In this document: in pieces, positions 61,271 to 64,000 of the stretch
Layout of the letters: the number at the start of each line of letters is the position of its first letter
Position numbering within the stretch: the stretch's first letter is position 1
Source: Lethocerus indicus
Lineage: Eukaryota > Arthropoda > Insecta > Hemiptera > Belostomatidae
Length of the DNA stretch: 64,000 nt
NCBI GenBank assembly: GCA_019843655.1
Contig: JACDQD010000005.1
Location: 2,941,575-3,005,574, forward strand
Direction: 5' to 3'
Program-made: the position numbers and the translations under genes
Notes under the pieces: model-generated
What the model saw: the letters and a program-made list of their open reading frames with translations, nothing else
What the model was told of the DNA's origin: nothing
The model's database searches: none

Positions 61271-64000
61271 GAATCCTTACCCTGATCACGAAGTACCGCA
61301 GTTATTATCGTGTTAAGAGCCGCTACAGCGTTCTGTATTAGGGCCAGCATCGTGCGGACAACACTTTTCAACTTAATTCCCCCTTTTTTGGAGGATAAAA
61401 AATGTCATATTTGTAGTCCGGAAGAATGGGCCGACGGGAAAAAAGAGAAATAACGGCATTTAATAGCCCGGCCGGCGCGACAGATCATTTGGGGTTGTGT
61501 TAGGGGGCGGGTTAGGGGATGCCGGTGTCCGTGGGCCGACTCCATGGAGTTGTGTAGACTCCTGGCCGGAGACTCCATCATAAACTCGTTCCCCGTTAAA
61601 TCCCTGCATTCGGGTCACGAACACAAACTCGGCCGCCGCCCCCTCTACGACCCCCCCCCTTCCCCACCCTCCGACTTTGGAATAGGGATTTGATTTTTAA
61701 TTACAGGTCCGCGGGGCGGAATAAAAAGTTTTTATACTTTAATCGTGACTTGACCCCCGCCCCACAGCTAAGGGGGAGGGGGATTACCCCTCAAAAACAG
61801 CTTGCACCCGCGCGGTCCACCCCTTTTTTTCAATTATACTACCCGCGCTGAAAAAAAAGGTCTATCGGGACATAACATATTTCTATATTTTTTTTCCCTT
61901 CACGAAACTGGCGAGGTGCGTAATTTTCGGATTTGACACTTTTCTTTTTTTTGTCGGACGCCCACCCAGCTGTAATGTGCTCCGGTGAATGCGATTTTCG
62001 GAGAGCTATCGGATTATTTTCAGATAATTTTCAATCGCTCGGCTGACTCCCAAGTGTAGACACAACGCTCATCCGACCCGAATATATAATATCTAATGAA
62101 TGCGTCTATTTTGCTGGCTGATATGCGATCTTCTGCCACTTTGCCTTAGGCCCCTGCAGGGGGGGCAGTTACGCACATAGGCTCCAGAGATATTATTGCA
62201 TTGCGCAACAAAAATAAATATTTTGTAAATTTAATTGTCGCAGTTGTTAATCCATAAGGGTCAGGAATGTCAAAACTCTTCCGACCTTTTATCTCTACAC
62301 GCTAATTCGGTCCTCATCGCCAGTACTATCCTTAATATTTGTGTTCTTGGCCGGAGTTCGCAAATCGACTTGGCGAAATAGCGAAGTCCACGACCGACGG
62401 ATCACGGCGATTTCAGTGATAGCTTCCAAATGGGCGCCGCACCAACATAATTTGTCGTAAAAATATCTGGGGACGGATGAAAAAATTGAGATTGAACGTT
62501 GGCCGAGCCTCGCTCGCCGAGAGGGTTGATCATATTTAATAAATGAAGCGAGGAATCGGGGACGAGGAGGGAGGAGCGGGTGACGTCACGCGATAACCAT
62601 AAATCAGGCGGCGGGCGGCTAAAGTGGTGGCCTAACCCCCGCCACCCGCCACCGCAACTCGATATTTAGTAAAATATTAATGGCATTTTAATCACCGGCT
62701 CATCAATCCATGCCCATCACTCCGGTACAGCCCGGAGAGCCGCCAACGAGAACAACCATGGAAATGGAAATAGGAAATGTGTTTAGTTTTTCGAACTTAA
62801 TTACACTGATTTCAAGGTATGATTCCGCGGTTGAAAGATGCTGCAAGAAGGAAAACATTTTTTGCAACATTGGAGTTCAGTGACTATGGACCGCCCGTAC
62901 AAAAGAGAGGTGACCGACATGAATAATTATCATGACATTTGTCTCTCCCATTTCGGCTATCGGAATTTAAAAATCATTTCAATACTATCAGTAATGATTG
63001 TCCTGGTGGCGGGCCCATATTTTTACATTCAAATTTTAACGTTATCACTTTAATTTACTGCGTTCGTTCGCAGGATATTAAAGGGACATGTCCCGAACGA
63101 TTTCATCTATCGTTTGTGCAAATGTGGACAGGATGACAGATTGGCAACCCGCAAGAGGGATGGCGGGGAGCAACGTTGATGTGTCGCCTAGCAACGTATT
63201 CTATATTTCCCGTTGTCCGTCGGCTGGACGTAAATTGATACGTTTTCAAAAGCTGGAAATTATAATTTCAATAGACTGTACATAATAACATCCGCGTTTG
63301 TTAAATAAACGGGAATGAGTTCCAGTCGAGAATATTATGAAGAGGGGAAATCGATTAAGTTCAACGTTGTAAGTTGAAAGGGGGGGGGGGAGGCCGGTTT
63401 CGGGCTTTGATGATGCTCAAGCCCCCCCCCCCAGCGGAGCCGAAGATGAGCGGCTCTTCCACCTTCTGTCTCTTTCATCTTTTAAATTAATTCATACCGC
63501 CCTCTTCCGGAGTCTAGAGTGAAAATATTCCCTCTTCCACCACCCCCCTCCCGAAAGACCACCCCTATCGCCAACCATCCGAAAGCGATAGTCCGTCTGA
63601 GATTAACCCTTTTTTCTTAATAGGCGGCCGATATTTTCCCCGTAGGCCGGACGAGGATTTTAATAACGATGCCCGCCCGCCCTCAAAGCGGCTCCGATAG
63701 TCGATGGCTCTCCTCTGTACGGGGAGTTTGATTTGTGCCTCGGGCGAATTCAAACATAGCGGTCGCACGCTCTGTCGAATCAAGTCACGAAGTGAAATTT
63801 GATGGCGAAGCCACACATTGTTACACACACGTTACACTCGCCCCTGTCCTCACTAGGTAGTGAGAAAATCATGCGGACGTTTCCTCTTAAGGCGGCGCTC
63901 GGTATTTTCGAGAAGGTGACGCGAGGAGAGCTGTCGAATATAGACTGATAGTTCGGAATGGTCCTAGAACCCATGTGTCTACGGAATTATTTATTGCTCG
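61271..64000. other. Non-coding sequence, no gene recognised
   Basis: C/G-rich patches and homopolymers (9 C at 61651-61659; 11 G at 63380-63390; 11 C at 63422-63432) in AT-rich DNA. 63884-63938 repeats 7452-7506 at about 87% identity. The missing N-terminal exon of the LRR gene was not recognised here. Confidence 0.55.

Overview
This is a eukaryotic window and almost certainly insect genomic DNA. The evidence is one widely spaced multi-exon gene with canonical GT-AG introns, abundant CpG, many microsatellites, remnants of a Jockey-type LINE, a TTAA-flanked piggyBac-like MITE and other small inverted-repeat elements. I see no operons, Shine-Dalgarno sites, CRISPR arrays or other prokaryotic signals. 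Order and species cannot be fixed by eye; 1.7 to 33 kb introns fit a large, repeat-rich insect genome.

The only gene I can support lies on the minus strand and crosses most of the window. Five exons (59331-59475, 26051-26161, 20552-23042, 18665-18816, 16558-16943) splice in frame into 1094 codons. They encode a continuous leucine-rich-repeat (LRR) ectodomain of the kind usually named chaoptin or chaoptin-like in insects. Intron sizes are about 33.2, 3.0, 1.7 and 1.7 kb. The first exon here is entered from an upstream exon and the last ends in a good donor, so the gene is incomplete at both ends. I found no signal peptide, N-terminal cysteine cap, C-terminal cysteine cap, membrane anchor or stop codon in the window.

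Layout, left to right. 1-16557 is the next intron and/or 3' flank, with a 244-bp MITE at 4.5 kb, diverged short duplications at 5.5-7 kb, and three loci of an inverted-repeat family (7.5, 11.8 and 15.4-16.2 kb), the last carrying four 70-bp tandem units. 16.5-26.2 kb holds four of the five exons. 26.2-59.3 kb is one giant intron, with a 31-bp-type minisatellite (28.5 kb), LINE fragments (30.2, 31.7 and 55 kb), tRNA-like SINE fragments, long microsatellites (33.7-34.8 kb), a near-complete foldback element (38.0-38.7 kb) and a 30-codon ORF predicted to form one membrane helix (58.9 kb). 59.5-64 kb holds a second LINE 3' end that appears to be split by a piggyBac-like MITE.

The rest is mostly AT-rich DNA alternating with C/G-rich patches that carry many runs of nine or more C or G. 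I found no convincing new biological system. The most distinctive items are the modular inverted-repeat family that shares a 70-bp unit with a local minisatellite, the nested piggyBac-in-LINE locus, and the small membrane-peptide ORF.
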